From assembly GCA_902765855.1 (NCBI GenBank), contig CACXBF010000005.1:17827-81826 (forward strand): 64,000 nt of DNA, given 5' to 3'. The translations under genes and the position numbers were made by a program. This stretch comes from an uncultured Ruminococcus sp. Its GTDB lineage: Bacteria > Bacillota > Clostridia > Oscillospirales > Acutalibacteraceae. The notes below the pieces were generated by a model, which made no database searches, was not told the origin of the DNA, and saw only the letters and a program-made list of their open reading frames with translations. Shown one piece after another: positions 52,354 through 62,002 of this stretch. Position 1 is the first letter of the stretch. Each line of letters opens with the position of its first letter.

Positions 52354-53048
52354 TATCCCATCAACTCCAATGCTTCTCTTGCTGCCTGCTGTTCAGCTTC
52401 CTTCTTGCTTCTTCCGCCACCCTTGCCGATTTTATTGCTGTTAAGTCTTACCTCAACAGTAAAGTGCTTATCGTGGTCAGGACCACTTTCGCCAACAAGA
52501 ACATATGTTATTCTTTCTTCAGGATTTTTTTGAATAATTTCCTGCAAAGTTGTCTTATAATCCTTAAAGCTAAAGCTTCTTGGAGAATCTATCTCAGGCT
52601 TTACAAAATCCATAATAAATCTTCCGGCTGGTTCTATTCCCCCGTCAAGGTAAATAGCCGCAATAAGTGCTTCAAAAGCGTCAGCAAGGATTGACGGACG
52701 CTCGTTGCCATGAAGATTTGCCTCTCCATGACTTAATCTTATAAAATCTCCAAGGTGTATTGTTCTTGCAAATTTAGATAATGTCTTTTCGCAGACAAGA
52801 GCCGCTCTCAGCTTGCTGAGGTCGCCCTCCGGATAGTTCGGGCAATTTTTAAAAATATAGTCCGAAACAACAATGCTAAGAACAGAATCGCCTAAAAATT
52901 CAAGTCTTTCATTGCTTTTGTCACCGTGCTTAGATTCATTCGCATATGATGAATGAGTCAAAGCATTTTTCAGAAGCTTAATGTTTTTAAATTTATATTC
53001 GATAGCGTTTTCAAGCTCATCTAAGTTAGTTTTTCTTTGAGCATTCAT
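52350..53048 (-). CDS. rnc: Ribonuclease III
   Basis: Double-strand-specific endonuclease for rRNA and mRNA processing. The catalytic signature is SNERLEFLGDSVLSIVVSDY (about residues 43-62). The EDALIAAIYLDGG-type region is represented by ADAFEALIAAIYLDGGIEPA. A C-terminal dsRNA-binding domain follows (DYKTTLQEIIQKNPEERITY and GKGGGRSKKEAEQQAAREAL). Length, 232 residues, is typical. The start is 6 bp after plsX, and the next gene (radical SAM) overlaps it. The usual acpP between plsX and rnc is absent here. Confidence 0.97.
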   Translation of the reverse strand: MNAQRKTNLDELENAIEYKFKNIKLLKNALTHSSYANESKHGDKSNERLEFLGDSVLSIVVSDYIFKNCPNYPEGDLSKLRAALVCEKTLSKFARTIHLGDFIRLSHGEANLHGNERPSILADAFEALIAAIYLDGGIEPAGRFIMDFVKPEIDSPRSFSFKDYKTTLQEIIQKNPEERITYVLVGESGPDHDKHFTVEVRLNSNKIGKGGGRSKKEAEQQAAREALELMGY

Positions 53049-53054
53049 AACTCA

Positions 53055-54059
53055 TCAGCCTCCATTTTTCAGAACTTCCAGCTCACGCTGAATTTCTCCG
53101 ATAACATCTTTTTCTGTATAATCTATAACTGATTTAATCGCACTGATAAAAGTATCCGCCTTAGCACTGCCGTGAGTTTTAAGAACAGGCTTAGCCACAC
53201 CCATAATAGGAGCTGCACCATAATTATTATAGTCCATATATTCTTTAAGTTCTTTCATGTCTTTAAGAACGAGTGCAGCCGCAAGCTTTGTTTTGAAATT
53301 TTTCATAAAAAGTTCTTTGATTTTAAGCATAAGAGCAGATGCAACACCCTCATACATTTTTACAATAATATTTCCGGTAAAACCATCAGCAACAATTACA
53401 TCAGCCGCATCGTGCGGAATATCTCTTGCCTCTATGTTTCCGATAAAGTTAATCGGCGCTTCTTTAAGTAAAGCAAAGGCTTTGTGCTGAAGCTCGCCGC
53501 CCTTATGGTCCTCTGTGCCAACATTTGCAAGAGCGACACGAGGATTTTTAATTCCGCATATCTTGTCCATATAAACCGAACCCATAATACCGAACTGCTG
53601 TAACATTTCAGGACGGCACTCAACATTTGCGCCACTGTCTATCAAAAGAACCTGTCCCTCTACCTTTGGCATAAGTGGAGAAAACGCTGGTCTTTTAATA
53701 CCTTTGATACGCTTAACAATCATAGTTGCACCCATAATCAAAGCACCGCTGTTTCCAGCAGAAAGAAAGGCATCTGCACCACCGCTTGCGAGAAGCTTTA
53801 AACCAACAGCCATAGAGCTTTGATTCTTTGACTTCATAATATCGCCGGCCTCGTCCTCCATTGTTATAACATCAGGAGCGTCCTCTATACTGATTCCTGC
53901 GATTGATATATTATTTTCTTTTGCGGTCTTTTCAATAATTTCCTTGCTTCCTACAAGGACAATCTCAATATTATTATAAACTTCAAGAGCTTTAACACAA
54001 CCTTTAATTACTTCTAAGGGTGCGTTATCTCCGCCGAATGCATCAACTATAATTTTCAT
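53055..54059 (-). CDS. plsX: Phosphate acyltransferase PlsX
   Basis: Peripheral membrane enzyme that converts acyl-ACP to acyl-phosphate for PlsY in phospholipid synthesis. Motifs include IIVDAFGGDNAPLEVIKGCV, SAGNSGALIMGATMIVKRIK, LIDSGANVECRPEMLQQFGI and VADGFTGNIIVKMYEGVASA. Length, 334 residues, is typical. It is directly upstream of rnc (6 bp) and 27 bp downstream of trmFO, with no acpP between plsX and rnc. Confidence 0.97.
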   Translation of the reverse strand: MKIIVDAFGGDNAPLEVIKGCVKALEVYNNIEIVLVGSKEIIEKTAKENNISIAGISIEDAPDVITMEDEAGDIMKSKNQSSMAVGLKLLASGGADAFLSAGNSGALIMGATMIVKRIKGIKRPAFSPLMPKVEGQVLLIDSGANVECRPEMLQQFGIMGSVYMDKICGIKNPRVALANVGTEDHKGGELQHKAFALLKEAPINFIGNIEARDIPHDAADVIVADGFTGNIIVKMYEGVASALMLKIKELFMKNFKTKLAAALVLKDMKELKEYMDYNNYGAAPIMGVAKPVLKTHGSAKADTFISAIKSVIDYTEKDVIGEIQRELEVLKNGG

Positions 54060-54086
54060 TGCGATTTACCGACCTTTCTTTTGATT

Positions 54087-55403
54087 TTAAGCAAGTGCGA
54101 AATCGACCTTTACTTTTTCAAGAGCGTCTAATGCACAAGCCGAATGTTTAGCCGCTCTCTCCCTTTTATCACGAATTTTTTCTTCAAGCGGAGGAAGTAT
54201 TCCGATGTTTGCTCCCATCGGCTGAAAATCCTTAACACTCTCATCTGCAATATATCGTGACAAAGCACCTATCATTGTTTCTCTCGGTAGAGTTATTGTT
54301 TTGATATTGTTAAATCGTCTTGCCGCGTTAATTCCTGCAATAAGTCCGCTTGCACCTGATTCCATATAACCCTCTACACCCGTAATCTGTCCTGCAAAGA
54401 AAATATTTGAATTTTCTTTCATAGAAAAATCTGAATTTAATATTCTCGGCGAATCAATAAAAGTATTCCTGTGCATAACTCCATATCGAATAAATTCCGC
54501 ATCGTACAAAGCAGGTATCATAGAGAAAACTCTCTTTTGCTCTGGAAATTTCAGATTTGTCTGAAATCCGACTAAATTATACAGCGATTTTTCTGCATTT
54601 TCTGTCCTAAGCTGTAAAACCGCCCAAGGTCTGTGTCCTGTTCTCGGGTCACGCAAACCGACAGGCTTCATCGGCCCGAAACGAAGTGTATCGTGTCCAC
54701 GCTGTGCAAGTATTTCAACAGGCATACAGCCCTCGTATACCTTAGGATTCTGAACATCTACACCATGCAAAGGCGTTCTCTCCGCTGAAACTAAAGCCTC
54801 GTAAAAAGCCTCGTATTCATCTTTATTCATAGGGCAGTTAATATAAGCGTCATCTCCGCCCTTGTCATATCTTGAAGCGAAAAATGCCTTTTCCATATCA
54901 ATGCTTTCGGCTGTTACAATCGGAGCCGCCGCATCAAAAAAGCTCAATCCGCCACCACAGATTTTCTGTATCTCTGCGGATAATGCTTCGCTTGCAAGAG
55001 GTCCTGCCGCAATAACAGTAATCGCATCATTCGGAATTTCTGTAACTTCCTTTTCAATAACTTCAATTAGCGGATTATTTCTGATTTCTTTTGTCACCAT
55101 AGCAGAAAAATCGTCTCTATTTACTGCTAAAGCGCCTCCAGCAGGAACAGCACATTTATCTGCACATTTCATCAAGAGAGAATCGAGCCTACGCATTTCC
55201 TCTTTGAGCAAACCTGCGGCACTTTCTATTCTGAGTGCCTTAAGAGAGTTTGAGCAAATAAGTTCGCAAAACAAATCGCTCTTATGTGCAGCTGTCTTTT
55301 TTGTCGGCTTCATTTCAAAAAGCCTAACATTTATGCCACGCTTAGCAATCTGATAAGCACACTCACAGCCCGCCAATCCTGCACCGATTACATTTATATA
55401 CAT
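54087..55403 (-). CDS. trmFO: Methylenetetrahydrofolate-tRNA-(uracil-5-)-methyltransferase TrmFO
   Basis: FAD-dependent enzyme that makes m5U54 in the tRNA T-loop using methylene-THF. The FAD-binding loop is VIGAGLAGCECAYQIAKRGI at the N-terminus. Later motifs are FCELICSNSLKALRIESAAG, GPMKPVGLRDPRTGHRPWAV, and the C-terminal FFAGQITGVEGYMESGASGL. Length, 438 residues, is typical. It lies between topA and plsX on the same strand, an arrangement seen in Firmicutes (topA-trmFO). Confidence 0.97.
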   Translation of the reverse strand: MYINVIGAGLAGCECAYQIAKRGINVRLFEMKPTKKTAAHKSDLFCELICSNSLKALRIESAAGLLKEEMRRLDSLLMKCADKCAVPAGGALAVNRDDFSAMVTKEIRNNPLIEVIEKEVTEIPNDAITVIAAGPLASEALSAEIQKICGGGLSFFDAAAPIVTAESIDMEKAFFASRYDKGGDDAYINCPMNKDEYEAFYEALVSAERTPLHGVDVQNPKVYEGCMPVEILAQRGHDTLRFGPMKPVGLRDPRTGHRPWAVLQLRTENAEKSLYNLVGFQTNLKFPEQKRVFSMIPALYDAEFIRYGVMHRNTFIDSPRILNSDFSMKENSNIFFAGQITGVEGYMESGASGLIAGINAARRFNNIKTITLPRETMIGALSRYIADESVKDFQPMGANIGILPPLEEKIRDKRERAAKHSACALDALEKVKVDFALA

Positions 55404-55438
55404 TATTTCACCTCTTTTAAACCAAAGAATAAAACTTT

Positions 55439-55954
55439 TTATAATTCTTTATCCAAGCTTAGGTTTTCTGCATTCATTCTCAAACAATAGAAATTCTTTA
55501 TCCAATCAGGTTCATTTTTTATTCTATCTTTCATTGAAATTAGTCTGCGTTTGCCTACTCGTCTATCCAATATAGCCAACATTCTCACAATGGCATTTTC
55601 ACTGCTAAGACTTTTTTCAATACCCTGATTATCAAATTCGCTAAATGAATCATAAAAAATATCATGACTGAATTTTCCGCTGTTAATCGTTTCATTGTTA
55701 GCTATTTTCCAACATTCCAAACGAGATTTATCAGGATATTCATTACATAATCTCAAATCACTAAGCCAAGCAGTCATATCCCAATCAAAATAATCAGTTC
55801 TGAATATTTCCTTGCCATCGTAACGAATAGCAACACGACCATAGTGGTCTGGAGCTTTACTATATGAGGTAACAAAATATTGAATATGCCCTCTCAATGA
55901 TTGTGCAAGATATTCATTTTCCAGCTTATTTCGTATGCCACTCCATGTTGCCAT
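55439..55954 (-). CDS. SF0329-type protein of unknown function
   Basis: The 171-residue protein has the pattern WSGIRNKLENEYLAQSLRGH, then IQYFVTSYSKAPDHYGRVAI and RYDGKEIFRTDYFDWDM, which I recognise as SF0329-type proteins. It has no signal peptide or membrane segment. The ATG at 55954 has GGAGG 5 nt upstream; a TTG four codons earlier lies inside that site. It falls between topA and trmFO, which usually adjoin, so it is probably an insertion. The function is unknown. Confidence 0.75.
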   Translation of the reverse strand: MATWSGIRNKLENEYLAQSLRGHIQYFVTSYSKAPDHYGRVAIRYDGKEIFRTDYFDWDMTAWLSDLRLCNEYPDKSRLECWKIANNETINSGKFSHDIFYDSFSEFDNQGIEKSLSSENAIVRMLAILDRRVGKRRLISMKDRIKNEPDWIKNFYCLRMNAENLSLDKEL

Positions 55955-55979
55955 ATAAACCTCCAATAACAGCTAAAAA

Positions 55980-58100
55980 TCAATTTTCTTCTTCAAGTGG
56001 TTTTGAGAAACCGCAACCCTCTGCCTGACAGAAAAGTGTTGGCTTCTTGCCGGCTTTCTTATAAAGAATAGCTCCGCAATTCGGGCATTTTTCTTCTGAT
56101 GGCATATACCAAGAAACAAAATCACATTCAGGGTAATTTTCACAACCATAGAATACTCTGCCACGCTTAGTTTTCTTTACTATTACATCTCCGCCACATT
56201 TCGGACAATGAACGCCTGCCTTAACAACAAATTTTTTGATGTTCTTACACTCAGGCCAACCCGGACAAGCAATGAACTTACCATATCTTCCAAACTTAAC
56301 AACCATCTGTCTGCCACAAAGTTCACAAGTAATGTCTGTTTTATCCTGCTCAAGTTCTATCTTAACATCTTTCATTTCCTCTTTAGCTTTTTTAAGAGTT
56401 TTATCGAAATCACCATAGAAATTAGCAAGCAAATCCTGCCACTTGCACTTACCCTCTTCAACTGTATCAAGGTCACTTTCCATCTGAGCGGTAAATTTTA
56501 CATTTACTATCTTAGGGAAACGCTCTTTCATAAGCTTAGTTATAACTTCTCCCAATTCAGTTGGAATAAGGGTTTTAGATTCACGCTTAACATACTCTCT
56601 TGATGTAATTGTAGAAATAGTCGCCGCATAGGTTGACGGTCTGCCAATTCCATATTCTTCAAGAGCCTTAATCAAAGATGCCTCTGTATATCTTGCTGGT
56701 GGCTGTGTGAAATGCTGATTCGGCGAAATAGTCTTTACACGAAGTTCCATACCCTCTTTAAGTGGTGGAAGTTCCTGTTCGCTTTCCTCATCAGTGTCCT
56801 TACTCTCAACATAAAGGACTGTAAATCCATCGAAATCCACACGATAACCCGATGCCTTAAAAATATAATTTCCTGCAAGGATTTCTGCTGATGTTGTCTT
56901 ATGAATACAATCAGACATCTGGCAAGCAATAAAACGCTCCCAAATGATTTTATAAAGCTTATATTGTTCCGGTGTAAGGCTATCCTTAACCTTATCAGGT
57001 GAAAGCTCTATCGTTGTCGGACGAATAGCTTCATGTCCGTCCTGAGCGTTTGAACGAGATTTATATTTTCTTGGTTCAGCAGGAAGATATTTATCTCCCC
57101 ATCTCTGCTGAATATAATCTCTTGCACTATTAAGTGCATCATCAGAAAGTCTTAGAGAGTCAGTTCTCATATAGGTAATCAAACCGACTGCACCCATTCC
57201 CTCAATCTCAACACCTTCGTAAAGTTCCTGAGCAATACGCATTGTACGCTTAGACTGGAAGCCAAGCTTTCTTGAACATTCCTGTTGCAAAGTTGAAGTA
57301 ATAAACGGTGGAGCAGGCTTTCTTGTTCTTCTTCCGTTCTTAACCTTGCCAACCTTAAAGCTTTCGTTTTCGAGTTCAGTAAGAATCTGATTAGCTTTTT
57401 CCTCATTGCGAATATCAAGCTTTATGCTACTATTTTTATCCTTAATGCGAAGTGTTCCCTCGATATTATCATAAAGTGACGCAGGGAAAGCCTTGCGTTC
57501 ACCCTTTGGAATAAACTTTGCATCAATAGTCCAATATTCCTCCGGCTTAAATGCACGAATCTGTTCTTCTCTATCAACAATAATTCTTACTGCAACAGAT
57601 TGAACACGACCTGCCGAAAGACCTTTTCTGATTTTCTGTGCAAGAAACGGACTAAGCTTATAACCGACAAGCCTATCGAGAATACGCCTTGCCTGCTGTG
57701 CATTAACAAGGTCTATATCTATACAGCGTGGATTAGCCATACCGTTTGTAACACCAGTCTGAGTAATTTCATTAAATGTAACACGGTTTTTCTCATCAAG
57801 CGGCAAATCAAGCAAATATGCAAGGTGCCAAGAAATAGCCTCTCCCTCACGGTCAGGGTCGGTTGCAAGAAAAACTTCTTCACTTTTTGCAGCACGCTTT
57901 TTAAGTTCATCAGCAAGTTCTTCCTTGCCCTTAATTATATCATACTTTGGCTTGAAGCCATGTCTTATATCAACGCTCAAACGCTTTTCGGGCAAATCTC
58001 TTATATGACCCATAGAGGCAACAACCTCATATCCCGAACCTAAATATTTTTTAATTGTCTTAGCCTTTGCAGGTGACTCAACAATAACTAGCTTTGACAC
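55980..58100 (-). CDS. topA: DNA topoisomerase I
   Basis: Type IA topoisomerase that relaxes negative supercoils. The TOPRIM region begins KLVIVESPAKAKTIKKYLGS with EVFLATDPDREGEAISWHLA. The catalytic Tyr lies in MGAVGLITYMRTDSLRLSDD near residue 309. Three C-terminal zinc-binding modules are seen (CELCGRQMVVKFGRYGKFIA, CPKCGGDVIVKKTKRGRVFY, CPNCGAILYKKAGKKPTLFC). Length, 706 residues, is typical of Firmicutes. It precedes trmFO via one inserted gene and follows dprA, the standard dprA-topA-trmFO order. Confidence 0.97.
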   Translation of the reverse strand: MSKLVIVESPAKAKTIKKYLGSGYEVVASMGHIRDLPEKRLSVDIRHGFKPKYDIIKGKEELADELKKRAAKSEEVFLATDPDREGEAISWHLAYLLDLPLDEKNRVTFNEITQTGVTNGMANPRCIDIDLVNAQQARRILDRLVGYKLSPFLAQKIRKGLSAGRVQSVAVRIIVDREEQIRAFKPEEYWTIDAKFIPKGERKAFPASLYDNIEGTLRIKDKNSSIKLDIRNEEKANQILTELENESFKVGKVKNGRRTRKPAPPFITSTLQQECSRKLGFQSKRTMRIAQELYEGVEIEGMGAVGLITYMRTDSLRLSDDALNSARDYIQQRWGDKYLPAEPRKYKSRSNAQDGHEAIRPTTIELSPDKVKDSLTPEQYKLYKIIWERFIACQMSDCIHKTTSAEILAGNYIFKASGYRVDFDGFTVLYVESKDTDEESEQELPPLKEGMELRVKTISPNQHFTQPPARYTEASLIKALEEYGIGRPSTYAATISTITSREYVKRESKTLIPTELGEVITKLMKERFPKIVNVKFTAQMESDLDTVEEGKCKWQDLLANFYGDFDKTLKKAKEEMKDVKIELEQDKTDITCELCGRQMVVKFGRYGKFIACPGWPECKNIKKFVVKAGVHCPKCGGDVIVKKTKRGRVFYGCENYPECDFVSWYMPSEEKCPNCGAILYKKAGKKPTLFCQAEGCGFSKPLEEEN

Positions 58101-58152
58101 TCAAGTTTCCTCCGTAATATAAATTTAATGCAGTATTTATTTTATCTTAAAA

Positions 58153-59361
58153 TCAACCTTTTGCTATATATTTACCTCCGACAACCGATTCTATGTAGCC
58201 AAAAATTTCAAGCTCAGTAAGAGCTGAAAGTAATTCATGTATAGGCATACCTGTTTTCGCTGAAATATAATCAGTTGTCACAGGTTCATCACTCAACACC
58301 ATAAATACCTTTTTAGAATTTTCTGAAACATCTTTCGGAACTTTTCTTATAGGTTTTTCTTCTGGTTTTGATTCATCAATTACAAATTCAGATGTACTGT
58401 CTATACTATTTTCGACAAAAATCGGCTTACGAATTTGTTCGACTTTTTCATTATAATCTATTTTAGCAAAATAATTCAAGTTATTCTTGTTAGTATCATA
58501 CCAATTTAAAATATCGCTTGGTTCTATTGCAACTGAATATCCACGCCTCAAAAGTTCGTTAGAACCTTTATTTTCTCTAAAAAAAATACTTCCCGGAATA
58601 GAAAAAAGCTTTCTGCCCTCTTTAATAGCGTCATTTGCTGTTATCAAAGCGCCGCTCCTTTCCCCAGCCTGAACAACAAGCGTAGCATCAGAAAGCCCAC
58701 AAATTATTCTGTTTCTAAGTGGAAAATTCTTTGCAATAGGCGGATATCCTGGCGGAAATTCCGAAACAACTGCACCATTTTCTGCAATTCTCTCATACAT
58801 TGGAATATTTTCCATAGGATACCCCACATCTATTCCACAGCCAAGAACGCTTATCGTTATTCCACAAACATTAAGAACAGCCTTATGCGAAGCTGTATCA
58901 ATACCAAAGGCTCCTCCGCTGACAACTATTGCTCCCGATTCAGCAAAAGAAAACGCAAAGTCATTTGCCGCATTTAATCCTTGACTTGTTGCATTTCTTG
59001 AACCAACCATAGCAACAGACAATTTCCCGTCAAGCTTAGGCATTTTACCCTTCACATAAAGTAAAACAGGTGGTGCAGAAATAGCACGAAGCTTATCAGA
59101 AAAAAGCTCATCATTATATGTTATAATGTCATATCCAAGTCTTTCGCAGTCATTAAGAATTTTCCTTGCTTTGGATAAATCCTTGTTCATAAGCTTTTTT
59201 ATAATATTAGGTGTGAAGCAATCGCAGATTTTATAATCATACTCTGAGGCATTATAAAAATTTTCGGCTGTTTTAAAAAAGGACATACCATTCTTAAAGG
59301 CAGTATTATTAACACCAAATATGCATTGCAGCCACAGATAGTATATTACATCTTTTCTCAA
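58153..59361 (-). CDS. dprA: DNA-processing protein DprA (Smf)
   Basis: Loads RecA on incoming single-stranded DNA during transformation. The Rossmann-like core shows SVAMVGSRNATSQGLNAAND, IVVSGGAFGIDTASHKAVLN, and PPGYPPIAKNFPLRNRIICG then SDATLVVQAGERSGALITAN. A C-terminal winged-helix region follows a linker of about 60 residues. A TTG at 59361 with TGGAGG 7 nt upstream is the preferred start; an ATG eight codons earlier lies before that site. Order dprA-topA-trmFO is retained. Confidence 0.95.
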   Translation of the reverse strand: MRKDVIYYLWLQCIFGVNNTAFKNGMSFFKTAENFYNASEYDYKICDCFTPNIIKKLMNKDLSKARKILNDCERLGYDIITYNDELFSDKLRAISAPPVLLYVKGKMPKLDGKLSVAMVGSRNATSQGLNAANDFAFSFAESGAIVVSGGAFGIDTASHKAVLNVCGITISVLGCGIDVGYPMENIPMYERIAENGAVVSEFPPGYPPIAKNFPLRNRIICGLSDATLVVQAGERSGALITANDAIKEGRKLFSIPGSIFFRENKGSNELLRRGYSVAIEPSDILNWYDTNKNNLNYFAKIDYNEKVEQIRKPIFVENSIDSTSEFVIDESKPEEKPIRKVPKDVSENSKKVFMVLSDEPVTTDYISAKTGMPIHELLSALTELEIFGYIESVVGGKYIAKG

Positions 59362-59386
59362 GAGTATTCCTCCACACAGCAACATA

Positions 59387-60175
59387 TCACTTACTTCTGA
59401 TAAGTTCCCACATCAAAATAGCCGCAGCAGCAGACGCATTAAGTGATTCAGCTCTTCCTCCCATAGGAATTTTTATTCTTTGCGAACAGGCAGAAATAGT
59501 TTCATCTGTAAGACCTGCACCCTCATTGCCTATGAGTACGATTCCACTCCTTAAATCAAGTTCAGTAACGGACACAGCATCTCTCGGAGTTGCGGCATAT
59601 GTTTTTATTCCTTTTTTAGTAAGCTCAGAAATAAACTCAGTAAAGTTTTCAGCAACACAGAATTTCATTCTAAATACAGCACCCATACTTCCCCTCGCAA
59701 CCTTAGGCGAATAAACATCGCAGCAATCTTCCGAAAGTATTATGCCATCAAGACCTAAAGCCTCTGCTGTTCTGAGTATAGTTCCGAGATTAGACGGGTC
59801 GCTTATATTTTCCAAAGCAACATAACGCCCCGTATTTTCTATTTTATCAACTAAAATGCTTTTGTCAAGCATAGAAATAACGCAAAGCAAACCTTGCGGT
59901 GATTTTGTATCGGAAATTTTCAAGAAAATGTCAGCACTGACTTCAATTTTTTCGCAGCCAATATCCGATATTAACTTGAAATCGTCCGAATATTTTTCCA
60001 TAGCCTGTTTTGTATATACGAACTTATTTATTTTCGCACCTGACAAAGCCGCATCTCTGCAAAGTCTTACCCCCTCAACAGTAAAAAGACCCGCATCTCT
60101 TCTTTGCTTTGCACTTTTTTGCAACTTAATAATTTCTTTAATATTGGGATTATCTCTGCTTGTTATCATATTCAT
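59387..60175 (-). CDS. SpoU/TrmH family RNA methyltransferase
   Basis: Probable rRNA or tRNA 2'-O-ribose methyltransferase with the deep trefoil knot fold. An N-terminal substrate-binding domain (SRDNPNIKEIIKLQKSAKQR, GLFTVEGVRLCRDAALSGAK) is followed by the SPOUT motifs: YVALENISDPSNLGTILRTA (motif 1), GIVLIGNEGAGLTDETISAC (motif 2), and IPMGGRAESLNASAAAAILM (motif 3). The specific RNA target cannot be told. It overlaps aroK by 26 nt. Upstream translational start (ATG at 60175) has only a weak site. Confidence 0.92.
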   Translation of the reverse strand: MNMITSRDNPNIKEIIKLQKSAKQRRDAGLFTVEGVRLCRDAALSGAKINKFVYTKQAMEKYSDDFKLISDIGCEKIEVSADIFLKISDTKSPQGLLCVISMLDKSILVDKIENTGRYVALENISDPSNLGTILRTAEALGLDGIILSEDCCDVYSPKVARGSMGAVFRMKFCVAENFTEFISELTKKGIKTYAATPRDAVSVTELDLRSGIVLIGNEGAGLTDETISACSQRIKIPMGGRAESLNASAAAAILMWELIRSK

Positions 60176-60665
60176 CGCACTTCTCTTTTATACATAATGC
60201 TGTTTCAGGTATCGCCATACCATTTTCATCAACTATAATATCTGCATATTTTTCATATAGCGGAATGCGTTCATTATAGAGGTCGAGCAAAGTTTGCCCT
60301 TTTTTTATAGAAACTCCACGCTGTGTAAGATCGCCAAGCCTGTTTGCGATTTCTCCATAAGGAAGCCTTATATATACAACTATTCCTATTTTCTTAAAAT
60401 GCTCCATAGCTTCTTCGCCATAAATAACACTTCCGCCTGTTGCAATAACAGAACGACTTACATCTATTGAAGCATTAATTTTATTTTCTATCTTATTAAA
60501 ACCGTCTAAACCTTCCTGAGATATTATTTCGCTTAATAATCTACCATCTTTTTCCTGAATAAGCAAATCCGAATCAAGAAAGGAGTAACCTATAATCTTA
60601 GCTAAAATTACACCTACAGTACTTTTTCCACAGCCCGGCATACCTATCAAAATTATATTTTTCAT
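60150..60665 (-). CDS. aroK: Shikimate kinase
   Basis: Phosphorylates shikimate in aromatic amino acid synthesis. The Walker A loop is ILIGMPGCGKSTVGVILAKI, followed by FLDSDLLIQEKDGRLLSEII (shikimate and Mg site) and VIATGGSVIYGEEAMEHFKK. The lid region is YIRLPYGEIANRLGDLTQRG. Length, 171 residues, is typical. It overlaps the downstream SpoU methyltransferase. The infC operon terminator lies just upstream, so it should have its own promoter. Confidence 0.94.
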   Translation of the reverse strand: MKNIILIGMPGCGKSTVGVILAKIIGYSFLDSDLLIQEKDGRLLSEIISQEGLDGFNKIENKINASIDVSRSVIATGGSVIYGEEAMEHFKKIGIVVYIRLPYGEIANRLGDLTQRGVSIKKGQTLLDLYNERIPLYEKYADIIVDENGMAIPETALCIKEKCDEYDNKQR

Positions 60666-60685
60666 ACTAAAAATCCTTTTTAATA

Positions 60686-60725
60686 TAATATAAATAATGC
60701 ACCTAAGAGTGAACTTAGGTGCATT
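60686..60725 (-). terminator. Terminator of the infC-rpmI-rplT operon
   Basis: On the minus strand a perfect 12-bp stem AATGCACCTAAG/CTTAGGTGCATT is followed by ATTTATATT. It begins about 10 nt past the rplT stop codon. Confidence 0.8.
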
Positions 60726-60733
60726 GAATTTAA

Positions 60734-61087
60734 TTATAAAGCAGCCTTAGCCTTCTCAACAAGAGCTGTGAAAGCCTGTGGGTCAGCAATAGCAATCTCA
60801 GAAAGAACCTTTCTGTTAAGTGTGATGCCAGCTTTCTTAAGACCGTTCATAAATGTTGAATAATTAACACCGTTTGCACGGCAGCCTGCGGAAATACGAG
60901 TAATCCAGAGTCTTCTGAAATCTCTCTTACGCTGTTTACGACCGATATAAGCATAGTTGCCGCTCTTCATTACGGCTTCCTTAGCCATCTTAAAATGCTT
61001 GCTCTTTGCACCCCAATAACCGCGAGCGAGCTTTAGTGTCTTTTTTCTTCTTTTGCGTGTAGCCAACGCACCCTTTACTCGTGCCAT
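60734..61087 (-). CDS. rplT: 50S ribosomal protein L20
   Basis: Binds 23S rRNA early in 50S assembly and can repress its own operon. The 117-residue sequence begins [20 protein letters not shown], followed by [20 protein letters not shown], and has [19 protein letters not shown]. This is the standard L20. It follows rpmI by about 55 bp and ends the infC-rpmI-rplT operon. In Bacillus, L20 binds the infC leader; the leader here carries a hairpin compatible with such control. Confidence 0.98.
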   Translation of the reverse strand: MARVKGALATRKRRKKTLKLARGYWGAKSKHFKMAKEAVMKSGNYAYIGRKQRKRDFRRLWITRISAGCRANGVNYSTFMNGLKKAGITLNRKVLSEIAIADPQAFTALVEKAKAAL

Positions 61088-61143
61088 TTATATAATACCT
61101 CCGTTTTGTGCATTAAACCGTTCTGACCGGTAATACTCTTAAA

Positions 61144-61341
61144 TTATTTGTAAGGAATGAGTCTCTTGATTTGTGCTGTATTTGTCTTATCAGCAACAGC
61201 AGTCTTTCTAAGACCTCTCTTACGCTTTGTTGTTTTCTTGTTTAAGATGTGGCTTTTGTTTGCATGAGCACGGATAACCTTACCGCTCTTTGAAAGCTTA
61301 AAACGTTTTTTTGCTCCGCTGTGTGTCTTAATCTTTGGCAT
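61144..61341 (-). CDS. rpmI: 50S ribosomal protein L35
   Basis: Small basic protein of the 50S subunit. The 65-residue sequence ([20 protein letters not shown] then [20 protein letters not shown] and [20 protein letters not shown], ending LIPYK) is diagnostic. It lies between infC and rplT in the canonical order, and a GGAGG site precedes the ATG. Confidence 0.98.
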   Translation of the reverse strand: MPKIKTHSGAKKRFKLSKSGKVIRAHANKSHILNKKTTKRKRGLRKTAVADKTNTAQIKRLIPYK

Positions 61342-61422
61342 TTTATTGCTCCTCCTTATTGTTCTGATTTGCTCTCATTTAAAAGAAAGCACTTATATCG
61401 TCTTTAGTTCCGAATAATCGGT

Positions 61423-61938
61423 TTACTTTGTTTTCGGTCCTAAGAACATAAGCATACTGCGTCCCTCAAGCTTTGCGGGTTTTTCAATATTTGCAAAGTC
61501 TGCACAAGCTTCTGCGAATTTCTTCATTACATCCATACCAAGCTCAGGGTGTCCCATTTCTCTTCCACGGAAGCGTATAGAAACCTTAATTTTGTTTCCT
61601 GCTCCAACAAAACGCTTTGCATGAGCCAACTTAGTGTTAAAATCATGGGTATCAATATTGAGCGAAAGACGAATTTCCTTAACATCAACAACATGTTGAT
61701 TTTTTCTTGCTTCTTTCTCTCGTTTAGCCTGCTCAAAGCGATACTTGCCGTAGTCCATAATCTTACAGACAGGCGGTTTTGCCTGAGGGGCAATCTTAAC
61801 GAGGTCAAGATTCATACTTTCAGCTTTAGCTAAAGCCTGAGAAGCGGACATAATTCCTAATTGTTCACCGTTCGAGCCGATAATACGCAGCTCTTTGTCA
61901 CGAATTTCTTCATTTATCTGAAGTTCCTGCTTGCCTAT
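61423..61938 (-). CDS. infC: Translation initiation factor IF-3, AUA start
   Basis: IF-3 binds 30S subunits and checks the start codon. After the start (I/M)GKQELQINEEIRDKELRI come IGSNGEQLGIMSASQALAKA, PPVCKIMDYGKYRFEQAKRE, and FRGREMGHPELGMDVMKKFA in the C-terminal domain. The start at 61938 is an ATA codon: GGAGGTG lies 7 nt upstream and no ATG, GTG or TTG fits. The resulting 171 residues match the usual IF-3 length. IF-3 discriminates against non-standard starts, so the ATA probably provides feedback control, as AUU does in E. coli. An upstream in-frame ATG at 62028 lies inside the attenuator leader. Confidence 0.93.
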   Translation of the reverse strand: MGKQELQINEEIRDKELRIIGSNGEQLGIMSASQALAKAESMNLDLVKIAPQAKPPVCKIMDYGKYRFEQAKREKEARKNQHVVDVKEIRLSLNIDTHDFNTKLAHAKRFVGAGNKIKVSIRFRGREMGHPELGMDVMKKFAEACADFANIEKPAKLEGRSMLMFLGPKTK

Positions 61939-61970
61939 GTTAAAGCACCTCCATACATAACTATAAAACG

Positions 61971-62002
61971 AAAAAGCACGGTACAGCCGTAACTGTCCGT
62001 GC
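61971..62002 (-). terminator. Attenuator hairpin in the infC leader
   Basis: On the minus strand GCACGG-ACAG (62002-61993) pairs with CTGT-ACCGTGC (61986-61976), one unpaired base in the stem, followed by TTTTTCGTTTT. It lies between promoter and the infC ribosome binding site, 35 nt upstream of the start, so it is an intrinsic terminator in the leader rather than the end of a gene. Confidence 0.85.
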